Part shown: positions 15,602-23,680 of the stretch, in pieces
Position numbering within the stretch: the stretch's first letter is position 1
How the letters are laid out: each line of letters opens with the position of its first letter
From: Bacillota bacterium
GTDB lineage: Bacteria; Bacillota; Clostridia; Christensenellales; Aristaeellaceae
Assembly: GCA_023415715.1 (NCBI GenBank)
Contig: JAEZJP010000246.1
Span: 1 to 32,427 of the forward strand
Direction of reading: 5' to 3'
DNA length: 32,427 nt
The notes under the pieces: generated by a model
Databases searched by the model: none
What the model was told of the DNA's origin: nothing
What the model saw: the letters and a program-made list of their open reading frames with translations, nothing else
Made by a program: the position numbers and the translations under genes

Positions 15602-17688
15602 GCGATACACGCAAACCACTTCCCCCGAAAAAAGGCCCGGCACGCCCCCGTAGTGATAGACCTGCCCATGCACGTCCAGCCGGTGGAAGGCCAGCCGGGG
15701 ACAAACCCGCATACGCCCGTCCCGCAGGAGCAAAACCTGCCGGGGACAGGCCTGCCTATGCCCGTCCCGCTGGTGCAAGGCCAGCCGGGGACAAACCCGC
15801 ATACGCCCGTCCCGCTGGTGCAAGGCCTGCCGGAGACAAACCCGCATACGCCCGTCCCGCAGGAGCAAAACCTGCCGGAGACAGGCCTGCCTTTGCCCGT
15901 CCCGCTGGTGCAAGACCAGCCGGAGACAAGCCCGCTTACGCCCGCCCCGCAGGAGTAAAACCTGCCGGAGACAAACCCGCCTATTCACGCCCTGCCGGTT
16001 CAAAGCCTGCCGGAGACAGACCAGCATACTCACGTCCGGCAAGACCAGTCGGAGACAAACCTGCTTACGCCCGCCCTGCCGATGCAAAGCCTGCAGGAGA
16101 CAAGCCTGCGTATGCCCGCCCGTTAAGACCTGCCGGAGACAAGCCTGCCTATGGCCGTCCTGCGGGATCTAAGCCGGCTCATGCGCGTACTGCAGGCGAA
16201 AAAACCGCTTATGTCCGTCCTGCCGGTGCGAAACCTGCCTTTGGCAAGCCGCCTCTGCGTACCCGCAAAGCGCCGGCAAACACAAACGCCCCCAAGCGTT
16301 TCCGCCCCGCCGGGGATGCGGCTCCAATATCTGTAACCATGTCCCTTGGCGCACGGCGGCTGGCTCTTAACATATTGCAGGATGTGCACCGTGATGGGGC
16401 CTATGCCTCCCTTGCCCTGGACAAGCGCTTGAAGGAAAGCAATCTTGCAGCCGTAGACAAGCGTCTGGCTGCCAATATCGTATACGGCACGCTGGAAAAC
16501 CGCATCCGAATCGACTATGCATTAGATAGCCTTCTGACGAAAACGGATGTAGACCCCCTCATCCGGGATATTCTGCGCCTGAGCGCCTATCAAATTCTGT
16601 TCCTTGACAAGGTTCCCGACAGTGCCGCCGTGAACGAAGGTGTAAAATTGTGCAAGGAAGCCGGGATGGAGCCTCTTTCCGGCTTTGTCAACGGTGTATT
16701 GCGCAACCTGTCCCGGCAAAAGGAGGAAATCTCCTGGCCAAAGCGTGAAGAAAACGAGGTAAAATATCTTTCCATCCTGCATTCCGTGCCGGAATGGCTG
16801 GTGGAAAGGCTCATACAGGCTTATGGGGCTGAAATGGCCGAAAGCATATGCTCCCACCGGACGGAGCAGCACTTTACGCCTGTCCGGCCAAACCGCATGG
16901 CCATAACCGACGAGGCATTTGAGCAGCTTTTAAACCGCAAGGTCTGGAAAGCGGAAAAAGGGCAGGTACCCCACGTATGGCGCATCGGCGGTGCGGTAGA
17001 CATCGGCGCCGATACAGATTACCGCAAGGGGCTGTTCTCCATACAGGGGGAAAGCAGCATGCTGGCAGCGGAGGCTGTTGGCGTCAAGCGCGGCATGCAG
17101 GTGCTGGATGCCTGCGCCGCACCGGGCGGAAAGTCGGCTCTTATGGCGGAGATCATGGATGGCACAGGCCGTGTTCACGCCTGGGACATCCACGAGCACC
17201 GCGTGGCCCTCATACAGGCGGTGGCCAAGCGGCTGCACCTGGAAAATCTTCGGCCCATGGTTCGTGATGCCGCCCAATACCGGGAAGAGCTTGCAGATAC
17301 ATTTGATGCCGTGCTGCTGGATGCGCCATGCTCCGGCCTTGGCGTCATGCTGGAAAAACCGGACGTCAAGTACAGGCAAACGCCGGAAGCTGTTGATTCG
17401 CTTGTACAAACGCAAAAAAAGCTGCTGGACACCTTATGTGCCTATGTTAAAAAGGGCGGCATTATGGTATATGCCACTTGCTCCATATTGCCGGAGGAAA
17501 ACGGTGAGCAGATCGCCGCTTTCTTGAAAGCCCATCCGGAATTTGTTTTGTCCCCTCTGCCGGACACCATTCCGGAAAAATTCCGCAGTCTTTACGGTGG
17601 CAAGGGCCTGCAGCTTTTTGCCCACCGTGACGGGCTGGAAGGCTTCTATATCGCGAGGCTTTTAAAGAAAGGAAACGCACGTGGATAA
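15598..17688 (+). CDS. rsmB: 16S rRNA (cytosine-967-C5)-methyltransferase RsmB with a repetitive basic N-terminal extension
   Basis: A 696-residue reading frame. Residues 248-696 are a normal RsmB: a NusB-like RNA-binding domain (SLGARRLALNILQDVHRDGAYASLAL) and an m5C methyltransferase with SAM motif DACAAPGGKS (504-513), DAPCSGLG (C578) and ATCS (C628), both cysteines of the m5C mechanism. Residues 1-247 are an unusual low-complexity extension of Pro/Ala/Arg/Lys built from 15-residue repeats (ARPAGAKPAGDKPAY type), strongly basic and surely disordered. The ATG at 15598 overlaps the fmt stop and has ATAAGGA upstream, so the extension is most likely translated. Met248 is a possible internal start but no good Shine-Dalgarno precedes it. 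The extension may bind RNA or ribosomes; that is inference. Confidence 0.93.
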   Translation: MSDTRKPLPPKKGPARPRSDRPAHARPAGGRPAGDKPAYARPAGAKPAGDRPAYARPAGARPAGDKPAYARPAGARPAGDKPAYARPAGAKPAGDRPAFARPAGARPAGDKPAYARPAGVKPAGDKPAYSRPAGSKPAGDRPAYSRPARPVGDKPAYARPADAKPAGDKPAYARPLRPAGDKPAYGRPAGSKPAHARTAGEKTAYVRPAGAKPAFGKPPLRTRKAPANTNAPKRFRPAGDAAPISVTMSLGARRLALNILQDVHRDGAYASLALDKRLKESNLAAVDKRLAANIVYGTLENRIRIDYALDSLLTKTDVDPLIRDILRLSAYQILFLDKVPDSAAVNEGVKLCKEAGMEPLSGFVNGVLRNLSRQKEEISWPKREENEVKYLSILHSVPEWLVERLIQAYGAEMAESICSHRTEQHFTPVRPNRMAITDEAFEQLLNRKVWKAEKGQVPHVWRIGGAVDIGADTDYRKGLFSIQGESSMLAAEAVGVKRGMQVLDACAAPGGKSALMAEIMDGTGRVHAWDIHEHRVALIQAVAKRLHLENLRPMVRDAAQYREELADTFDAVLLDAPCSGLGVMLEKPDVKYRQTPEAVDSLVQTQKKLLDTLCAYVKKGGIMVYATCSILPEENGEQIAAFLKAHPEFVLSPLPDTIPEKFRSLYGGKGLQLFAHRDGLEGFYIARLLKKGNARG
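15670..16242 (+). repeat. Tandem 45-bp repeats coding the RsmB N-terminal tail
   Basis: Eleven units from 15670 to 16152 (nine of 45 bp, two of 39 bp) encode (A/S)RPAG-x-(K/R)PAGD-(K/R)PAY-type 15-mers, then three degenerate 10-residue copies run to about 16242. Several copies are almost identical at the nucleotide level, unlike those of the stalk gene, which points to recent expansion. All size changes keep the frame. Confidence 0.92.
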
Positions 17689-18718
17689 ACCCCAATTGCT
17701 GGGCTACTTGCCGGAGGAGCTTGCGGCCTTTTTCAAGGAGCAGGGGCAGCCCGCCTTCCGGGCTGAGCAGGTGTTCACCTGGCTTCACCGGGGCGCTGCG
17801 TTCGGCGAAATGACCAACCTGCCCAAGGTTCTCCGCGATTGGCTTTGCGAAAACACGATTGCCCAGCCGGTTTCCATATTAGAGACTCATGTGTCAAAGC
17901 TGGACGGCACGGTGAAATTTCTGTTCGGGTTGACCGACGGCAATTGTGTGGAAGGCGTGCTGATGAGCTATCACCATGGCCATACCCTATGCATTTCCAC
18001 ACAGGTTGGCTGCCGGATGGGCTGCGCTTTTTGTGCCAGCACCCTGGGTGGATGCATAAGAAGCCTTACCGCAGCGGAAATGCTGGGGCAGATACAATGC
18101 GCAAACCGTCAACTAAATGGCGAAAGCCGGGTGCATAACATTGTTCTGATGGGCAGCGGAGAACCGCTGGACAATTACGATAACGTGATGCGCTTTTTCC
18201 GCTTGGTGAACCACGAAAAGGGCCTGAACATAAGCCTTCGCAGCGTCTCCTTAAGCACCTGCGGCCTGGCTGACAAAATCCGCGACCTGGCCCAGGAGGG
18301 ATTTCCGGTAACACTGTCCGTATCGCTGCACGCGCCCAATGATGAGATCCGCCTTAAGACCATGCCTGTGGCCAAGGCCTACCCCATGGACGAGCTGCTA
18401 TCCGCATGCCGTTATTATATCGAGAAAACGGGCCGCCGGGTTATCTTTGAGTATGCGCTGATCGACGGTGTCAATGCTGAGCCTAAGCATGCAGAGGAAT
18501 TGGCCTGCAAACTTCGCGGCATGCAGTGCCACGTGAACGTGATTCCTTTAAACACCGTTGCGGAACGTGACTTGAAGGGCGTTTCGGAGGCGAAGATCGA
18601 AGCATTTTTGCAGACGCTTGAACGAAAACATATCTCTGCAACCAGGCGGCGGGAAATGGGCGATGATATTCAAGGAGCCTGCGGCCAGCTGCGCAGGAAA
18701 ACACTGAATCTAGGATAA
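17681..18718 (+). CDS. rlmN: Dual-specificity 23S rRNA/tRNA adenine-C2 methyltransferase RlmN
   Basis: A 345-aa radical SAM enzyme methylating C2 of A2503 in 23S rRNA and A37 in tRNAs. The cluster motif is C111-x3-C115-x2-C118 (GCRMGCAFC), with C104 (TLCISTQVG) and the methyl-carrying C334 (GACGQL), so all functional cysteines are present; GSGEPLDNYDNV is the SAM-binding GEP motif. The start is a GTG at 17681 overlapping the rsmB end by 8 nt, with AAAGGA upstream. Length is typical. Confidence 0.97.
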   Translation: MDKPQLLGYLPEELAAFFKEQGQPAFRAEQVFTWLHRGAAFGEMTNLPKVLRDWLCENTIAQPVSILETHVSKLDGTVKFLFGLTDGNCVEGVLMSYHHGHTLCISTQVGCRMGCAFCASTLGGCIRSLTAAEMLGQIQCANRQLNGESRVHNIVLMGSGEPLDNYDNVMRFFRLVNHEKGLNISLRSVSLSTCGLADKIRDLAQEGFPVTLSVSLHAPNDEIRLKTMPVAKAYPMDELLSACRYYIEKTGRRVIFEYALIDGVNAEPKHAEELACKLRGMQCHVNVIPLNTVAERDLKGVSEAKIEAFLQTLERKHISATRRREMGDDIQGACGQLRRKTLNLG

Positions 18719-18747
18719 AATGTTATGCTATACCAAGGAGGGATACC

Positions 18748-19455
18748 ATGATTGTGGCAGCAAGGACCCACGCCGGATGGGTGCGCCCCAACAATCAGGA
18801 TACGCTGCTGCTTGCCGGAAGGCTGTACGGCGTTGCCGACGGCATGGGCGGCCATAATGGCGGTGAAGTGGCCAGCAACGGGGCCGCGGCGGTAATTGGC
18901 GACATGCTTTCCGGTCTTGAGCCCAATGAAAAAAGGCTGGAGACGGGCATCCAGGCGGCCAACCGCAGGCTATACGAGCAGCAGGCGCAGGATGCGGCTC
19001 TTTCCGGCATGGGTACCACGGTGACGGTGCTGTGGGAAGGCAATGAAGAAGTTTTTATCGGCCATGTTGGCGACAGCCGGGCCTATTTGCTTCGGGACGG
19101 CGTATTCGCCCAGATCACCCAGGACCATTCCGTGGTGGCAGAAATGATGCGTCAGGGCATACTCACCAAGGAAAAGGCCAAAAAGCATCCCTACCGCAAT
19201 GTGATCACACGGGCCGTAGGCACCTCATCCGGCATTGAGGTGGATGTGATCCGCAAGGATAAAAAGCCCGGCGATATCTGGCTCATCTGCTCAGATGGGC
19301 TGTACGGCATGGTAGAGGAATCGGAAATTGAAAGCGCGCTGAAGACGCTTACCCTGGAAGACGCGGCGGAGCATCTTCTGAAATTGGCGTTGAACAACGG
19401 CGGGCGGGACAACGTTTCCTTTGTGCTGCTTTCTAATACGGAGGTGGCACAATGA
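18748..19455 (+). CDS. prpC: PP2C-family Ser/Thr protein phosphatase PrpC/Stp
   Basis: A 235-aa metal-dependent phosphatase reversing PrkC phosphorylation. Motifs: RPNNQD (13-18), DGMGGHNGG (31-39) with metal-binding Asp, GHVGDSR, a late SDGL and GGRDNVS. The ATG at 18748 has AAGGAGGG at good spacing, 29 nt after rlmN. Its stop overlaps the prkC ATG as ATGA, the standard prpC-prkC linkage. No membrane segment, so it acts in the cytosol on PrkC and its substrates. Confidence 0.97.
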   Translation: MIVAARTHAGWVRPNNQDTLLLAGRLYGVADGMGGHNGGEVASNGAAAVIGDMLSGLEPNEKRLETGIQAANRRLYEQQAQDAALSGMGTTVTVLWEGNEEVFIGHVGDSRAYLLRDGVFAQITQDHSVVAEMMRQGILTKEKAKKHPYRNVITRAVGTSSGIEVDVIRKDKKPGDIWLICSDGLYGMVEESEIESALKTLTLEDAAEHLLKLALNNGGRDNVSFVLLSNTEVAQ

Positions 19456-21359
19456 CAGGACGTGTGATTGCCCAGCGCTATCAAATATTGGACACCATCG
19501 GCAAGGGTGGCATGGCCATCGTCTACCGGGCCATCGACACCCGTACCGGCCACAGCGTGGCCATCAAGGTACTCCGGCCCGAATTCAATCAGGACGAAGA
19601 ATTTTTGAACCGTTTCCAACGGGAAGCAGAAGCTGCCAGCAAGGTGTCCCACCACAACATTGTGAACCTTCTGGATGTGGGGATGGACGGGGACAGCCGC
19701 TATCTTGTCATGGAATACGTCCAGGGCAAGACGCTCAAGGAAGTCATCCGTCAAAAAGGCAAGCTGCCTTATACCACCGCGGGACAAATCGCCATCCGCA
19801 TCCTGTCCGCATTGCAGCACACCCACAGGAACGGCATCATACACAGGGATATCAAGCCACAAAACATACTGGTGCAATCGGAAGGCCACATCAAGGTGGC
19901 GGATTTCGGCATCGCCCGCATGGCCAACAGTTCCACCCTCACCAAGGGCGACAGCGTGATGGGCTCCGTGCATTATTTTTCACCGGAGCAGGCCGCGGGC
20001 GAGAACGTGGCCGAAACCAGCGACATCTACAGTGTGGGCGTGGTGCTGTATGAAATGCTCACCGGGCAGGTGCCCTTTGACGGTGACAGCCCTGTGGCCG
20101 TTGCCATGCAGCATCTGCACAACACGCCAAGGCCCATATCTGAACTGAGCCCAGAAGTGCCCCCTGCCGTTAACCATGTGGTGATGGTGGCCATGGAAAA
20201 GGAGCCCAGATACCGCTATCAAAGCGCGCTGGAAATGGCTACGGACCTGAAAAAGGCATTGGAAGGCAAAGCGGATCTTTCGGACCCAAAGAGCGACAGC
20301 CAGCCCATTTCGCCGCTGAGCAGCCAGGGCACCGGCCCCGTGAAACCTGTCCGCAGCGAAACGGCACGAAGGCGCAGCACGCTATCACAGCAAGTAAAAA
20401 TGCGGCTTCGTATCCGCAAAACGCTTCGCTGGAGCCTCACCATCCTTATGGCCGGGCTGGTCTTCTTCGGCCTGTACCTGGGCGGCGTGGAAATATACAA
20501 AAGCGTAAGTTCCGGTACTTCTGCCCCCGATCTGATAGGCCGGGATGAGCAGACGGCCATCAGCATGAGCGGGCGGGCGGGGCTGAAGACGGAAGTATTG
20601 TACATCCATCATGCCACTATTCCGGCCGGAGTGGTCATACTGCAAACGCCGGAATATGATACGGATATGCGCAAGGGAGAAACCATTGTGCTGCACATAT
20701 CCAATGGACCCGACCCCAACGTGAGGCTCGTGCCAAGTGTTACGGGCACGCTTTACGGCGACGCCGTGCAGAAACTGCAAAACATGGGAATCGCCATGGC
20801 AGTTGCTGAAAAAGTGATTTCCACAGAGCCCGCGGACACAATTCTATCTCAAACGCCGTTGGCAAATGAGCCTTACAACGCCGGGGATACGGTGCAGGTG
20901 GTGGTATCGGGCGGCAGTGCCATCGTCCCCGATCTCAGCAATCTTACACCGGATGAAGCAAAGACAACGCTTGCGCAAAACGGCTTGGAAGGGACAGAAA
21001 CACAGCCGAAGGAAGTTTCCGACGACGCCCTGGATGGGAAGATCATCAGCCAGCAGCCGGAAGGCGGCTCGCAAGTTATGCCCGGCACGGTGGTGAGCTT
21101 TACGGTGGCGGAGTCGAAAAGCATGCGCCACAAGGCGACCATAACCCTCAACATTCCTGAAACCACCGCGGGGGTGCATGTGCAGGTAAAGCTGGTGGAC
21201 TTGAACGGCGTGGAAACGGAAAAGTACGCAGCCGTTCACGCGGCGGACAGTGATCCAAATCCGCAGATTGAGTTGTACAGCGAAATGCCGGGGGTCATGA
21301 CTTACAAGGTGTATTTCGACGGCAAATTTGCTTACGAGGATACCGTAACGCTTAATTAG
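19452..21359 (+). CDS. prkC: PASTA-domain Ser/Thr protein kinase PrkC
   Basis: A 635-aa single-pass membrane Hanks-type kinase sensing peptidoglycan fragments. Kinase domain 1-270: glycine loop GKGGMAIVY (17-25), K39, HRDIKPQN (131-138), DFG (151-153) and a Ser/Thr-rich activation loop. A charged juxtamembrane linker leads to one helix (about 327-349). Outside are three PASTA repeats (about 358-423, 424-488, 489-557), then about 75 extra residues of predicted beta structure (ITLNIPETTAGVHVQVKLVDLNG). PrkC controls cell-wall metabolism and, in Bacillus, spore exit from dormancy in response to muropeptides, which is relevant because a germinant receptor operon lies 2.3 kb downstream. rsgA follows after 17 nt. 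Confidence 0.96.
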   Translation: MTGRVIAQRYQILDTIGKGGMAIVYRAIDTRTGHSVAIKVLRPEFNQDEEFLNRFQREAEAASKVSHHNIVNLLDVGMDGDSRYLVMEYVQGKTLKEVIRQKGKLPYTTAGQIAIRILSALQHTHRNGIIHRDIKPQNILVQSEGHIKVADFGIARMANSSTLTKGDSVMGSVHYFSPEQAAGENVAETSDIYSVGVVLYEMLTGQVPFDGDSPVAVAMQHLHNTPRPISELSPEVPPAVNHVVMVAMEKEPRYRYQSALEMATDLKKALEGKADLSDPKSDSQPISPLSSQGTGPVKPVRSETARRRSTLSQQVKMRLRIRKTLRWSLTILMAGLVFFGLYLGGVEIYKSVSSGTSAPDLIGRDEQTAISMSGRAGLKTEVLYIHHATIPAGVVILQTPEYDTDMRKGETIVLHISNGPDPNVRLVPSVTGTLYGDAVQKLQNMGIAMAVAEKVISTEPADTILSQTPLANEPYNAGDTVQVVVSGGSAIVPDLSNLTPDEAKTTLAQNGLEGTETQPKEVSDDALDGKIISQQPEGGSQVMPGTVVSFTVAESKSMRHKATITLNIPETTAGVHVQVKLVDLNGVETEKYAAVHAADSDPNPQIELYSEMPGVMTYKVYFDGKFAYEDTVTLN

Positions 21360-21376
21360 GAGGCTGACCACATTTC

Positions 21377-22246
21377 ATGTTGGGCAGGATTGTGCAGGGC
21401 TTAGGCGGGCTGTATACCGTCAGGGATGAGGTTGGAACGGAATATGTGCTAAGAGCCAAAGGCAAGTTCCGCCGCTTGAAGCTGACGCCCCTGGTAGGCG
21501 ACAATGTGATATTTACCCCCGGCACAGGCGATGAGCACGGCTGGGTGGAGGAAATCCTGCCCCGCATCTCCATAAGCATCCGGCCTCCGGCGGCCAATGT
21601 GCAGCTTATGATCGTAGTGGTCGCACCAACTCCCGCGCCTGATCTTTTGCTGGTGGACCGGCTGCTGGTGGGCGCCCGGCAGCAGCATATGGATGTGCTG
21701 CTGGTGCTGAACAAGCGGGAGCTGGACCCTTTGCTGCCAGAACAAATGGCAAAGGAATATGAAAAGGCGGATATCGCATTCCTGCCTGTTAGTGCTGCAA
21801 ATTTCGACGGGCTTCATGATCTCCGCGAAAAGATGCATGGAAAGCTCTGCTGCCTTGCCGGGCAATCCGGTGTGGGTAAAAGCACTATTCTCAACGCATT
21901 GTTCGGGCTGTCGCTCAAAACGGGTGAAATCAGCCAAAGGATCGAACGTGGCCGCCACACCACCCGCCATGCGGAGCTGCTGCAAAAGGACGGCCTTGAG
22001 GTTCTGGATACGCCCGGCTTCAGCCTTTGGGAAATGACGGAGCCCATGGACCCTGTATTTTTACAGGAGTATTACCCGGAGCTTATTCCCTATCTAAACA
22101 AATGCAAATTTTCCCCCTGTTATCACCATACGGAACCGGGATGCCAGGTACTGGCGGCAGTGAACCGGGGAGAACTCAGCCGGGAGCGGATCGCAAGGTA
22201 TCACACGCTGCTTAACGAATGGAAGCAGTCATGGAGGGAACGGTAA
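21377..22246 (+). CDS. rsgA: Ribosome small-subunit biogenesis GTPase RsgA
   Basis: A 289-aa circularly permuted GTPase assisting late 30S maturation. N-terminal OB fold (1-70), G4-like NKREL (112-116, with Glu where NKxD has Asp), P-loop GQSGVGKST (162-170), DTPG (211-214) and a zinc site C243-x4-C248-x-H250-x5-C256. The ATG at 21377 is forced by a TGA at 21365; AGGAGG is 13 nt upstream, a longer spacing than its neighbours, so initiation may be weaker. Gene order prkC-rsgA-rpe is typical of Firmicutes. Confidence 0.96.
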   Translation: MLGRIVQGLGGLYTVRDEVGTEYVLRAKGKFRRLKLTPLVGDNVIFTPGTGDEHGWVEEILPRISISIRPPAANVQLMIVVVAPTPAPDLLLVDRLLVGARQQHMDVLLVLNKRELDPLLPEQMAKEYEKADIAFLPVSAANFDGLHDLREKMHGKLCCLAGQSGVGKSTILNALFGLSLKTGEISQRIERGRHTTRHAELLQKDGLEVLDTPGFSLWEMTEPMDPVFLQEYYPELIPYLNKCKFSPCYHHTEPGCQVLAAVNRGELSRERIARYHTLLNEWKQSWRER

Positions 22247-22247
22247 G

Positions 22248-22895
22248 ATTAAGATCGCCCCATCGGTATTGGCGGCGGATGTGCTTAAGATGGGCTATGA
22301 CGTTCGCCGTATGATAGATGCCGGGTGCGACTGGCTGCACGTGGATATTATGGACGGAAACTTTGTGCCCAACCTTTCCTACGGTCCATCGCTTGTCAAG
22401 GCACTGAAAAAGGAAACAGCCGTACCTCTGGATGTGCACCTGATGGTGAAAGCACCGGAAAGCTTTATTGATACCTTTGCAAAGGCGGGAGCACAAATCC
22501 TCACCGTGCATGAGGAAGTGGAGTATCCCCTGCCGTCTTTGCTTAACATGATTCATCAACTAGGTCTATTGGCCGGCGCGTCCATCAAGCCGGCAACACC
22601 TGCTGCAAACCTTTTTCCATACCTGCACATTTTGGATATGATCCTCGTGATGACAGTGGAGCCGGGTTTTGGCGGACAAGCCTTCATGCCTGACATGGTG
22701 CAAAAGATATGCGATCTCCGCGCTATGGGCTATCAGGGCATCATTGAGGTGGACGGCGGCGTTGGCCCCAATAATGCCAAAATGCTCATCGAAAGCGGCG
22801 CCACGGCGCTGGTGATGGGCACGGCGCTGTTTACGGCCAAGGACCCAGCACAGATCATAAGGGATATCAGAACCATGGATGAATTGAATGGATAA
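22248..22895 (+). CDS. rpe: Ribulose-phosphate 3-epimerase, probable ATT start
   Basis: A 215-aa TIM-barrel enzyme interconverting ribulose 5-phosphate and xylulose 5-phosphate in the pentose phosphate pathway. Motifs: KIAPSVLAAD at the N-terminus, HVDIMDGNFVPN, LDVHLMV, MTVEPGFGGQAF and EVDGGV. No ATG, GTG or TTG precedes the conserved KIAPS in frame. The nearest usable TTG (22269) would delete it and has no ribosome binding site. The ATT at 22248 stands 10 nt after GGAGG (22233-22237), gives MKIAPS and a normal length, and starts 1 nt after the rsgA stop. I therefore take ATT as the start; coupling to rsgA could help it. Enzyme identity is certain; the start is inferred. Confidence 0.93.
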   Translation: MKIAPSVLAADVLKMGYDVRRMIDAGCDWLHVDIMDGNFVPNLSYGPSLVKALKKETAVPLDVHLMVKAPESFIDTFAKAGAQILTVHEEVEYPLPSLLNMIHQLGLLAGASIKPATPAANLFPYLHILDMILVMTVEPGFGGQAFMPDMVQKICDLRAMGYQGIIEVDGGVGPNNAKMLIESGATALVMGTALFTAKDPAQIIRDIRTMDELNG

Positions 22896-23415
22896 TCAAA
22901 GCCAAACAAACAGCAACATATCCTGCTGCTTCACCGGGCACAGGCCGGAGCATTTGCCCTGGGGCCACACCCAAACACGGCAGGACTGTATGGATTTTTA
23001 TTTGAAACTTTGCAGAGCCACGGAAGAAATGATCGATGATGGCTGCCGCATATTTTACTGCGGCATGGCCCGGGGTGTCGACTTGATGGCTGCGCAGATT
23101 GTGCTGGGCTTAAGGGAGGCCAGGCCGGAGCTGCACCTGAAACTTATTGCCGTATGCCCGCATGCGGACCAGGCATCCCTCTGGAATGCAAAAGACAAGC
23201 AAATGTATCAAGTCCTGCTGAGTATGGCTGATGAAGTAGTGACAATTGAACCACACTATTCCCCCTCCTGCTTCCACCGCCGCAACAGGTTCATGGTGGA
23301 CAATTGCGACTATGTCATCGCCGGGTTTGACGGCGTAACAAAGGGCGGCACAGCCTCCACGGTGGCCTATGCCAAGCGCCGCGGCAAGCGGATACTTATG
23401 GTTCCGCCCGCATAA
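22888..23415 (+). CDS. SLOG-family (DUF1273/YpsA-like) nucleotide-binding protein
   Basis: A 175-aa Rossmann-like protein. CCFTGHRPEHLPWG at the N-terminus, IFYCGMARGVDLMAAQ in the middle, and FDGVTKGGTASTVAYAKRRGKRI near the end are the motif blocks of the DUF1273/SLOG group, thought to bind a nucleotide or nucleotide-derived ligand. B. subtilis YpsA belongs here and affects cell division, but the biochemical role is unsettled. The ATG at 22888 overlaps the rpe stop by 8 nt, so it belongs to the operon, in the position where many Firmicutes carry thiamine pyrophosphokinase. Confidence 0.85.
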   Translation: MDNQSQTNSNISCCFTGHRPEHLPWGHTQTRQDCMDFYLKLCRATEEMIDDGCRIFYCGMARGVDLMAAQIVLGLREARPELHLKLIAVCPHADQASLWNAKDKQMYQVLLSMADEVVTIEPHYSPSCFHRRNRFMVDNCDYVIAGFDGVTKGGTASTVAYAKRRGKRILMVPPA

Positions 23416-23460
23416 AAGCCCCCTCATCCTGCCATGATACCCATAAAGGAGGGGCAGGAA

Positions 23461-23589
23461 ATGACAGACAATCGCTATATAAAGGATCAGCAGCTTAAGG
23501 AGGATGGAAAGGATAAAAACCGTGAGCGGATATTGCTCACACCGCCTGCCAAGAAGCTTCGCATGAGCCGCAGAAAGGTTGAACACTGA
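23461..23589 (+). CDS. Small basic 42-aa protein
   Basis: An ORF too short for usual gene finding: MTDNRYIKDQQLKEDG, a Lys/Arg-rich middle, and KKLRMSRRKVEH at the end. Support: AAAGGAGG ends 8 nt before the ATG, as strong as any site in the window, and the ORF fits exactly between the SLOG gene and a good terminator at 23591. No membrane segment or cysteine motif. I do not recognise it. It could be a small RNA- or ribosome-binding protein, given its charge and operon, but that is a guess. Confidence 0.6.
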   Translation: MTDNRYIKDQQLKEDGKDKNRERILLTPPAKKLRMSRRKVEH

Positions 23590-23590
23590 C

Positions 23591-23642
23591 AGACGCACAA
23601 AAGCCGCAGATATTGTAAGTAGCGGCTGACGCGTCTTTTTTT
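23591..23642 (+). terminator. Intrinsic terminator closing the priA-to-SLOG gene run
   Basis: Two-tier stem: AGACGC (23591-23596) with GCGTCT (23631-23636) outside, AGCCGC (23602-23607) with GCGGCT (23622-23627) inside, followed by seven Ts (23636-23642). It separates the housekeeping run from the germination operon. Confidence 0.85.
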
Positions 23643-23680
23643 CGTGCATGTTTATATCGGCTAAGCGGAGGGTGAGCGGA

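Noticed and set aside
15416..16087. Long minus-strand and +2-frame ORFs (also 15653-15958) across the rsmB repeat tract
   Set aside because: They arise because a 45-bp repeat without stops in one frame tends to be open in others. No ribosome binding sites, repetitive low-complexity products, and they shadow a frame that continues into a true RsmB domain.
15670..16152. CRISPR-like direct repeats
   Set aside because: Units are contiguous without spacers, in frame with a coding gene, and no cas genes are present.
22269..22895. TTG start for rpe
   Set aside because: It removes the conserved KIAPS segment and has no ribosome binding site at workable distance.
23600..23680. Sigma-G promoter for the germination operon
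   Set aside because: GCATG at 23645-23649 resembles a -35 but no CATNNTA-type -10 is at the right distance before the start codon.
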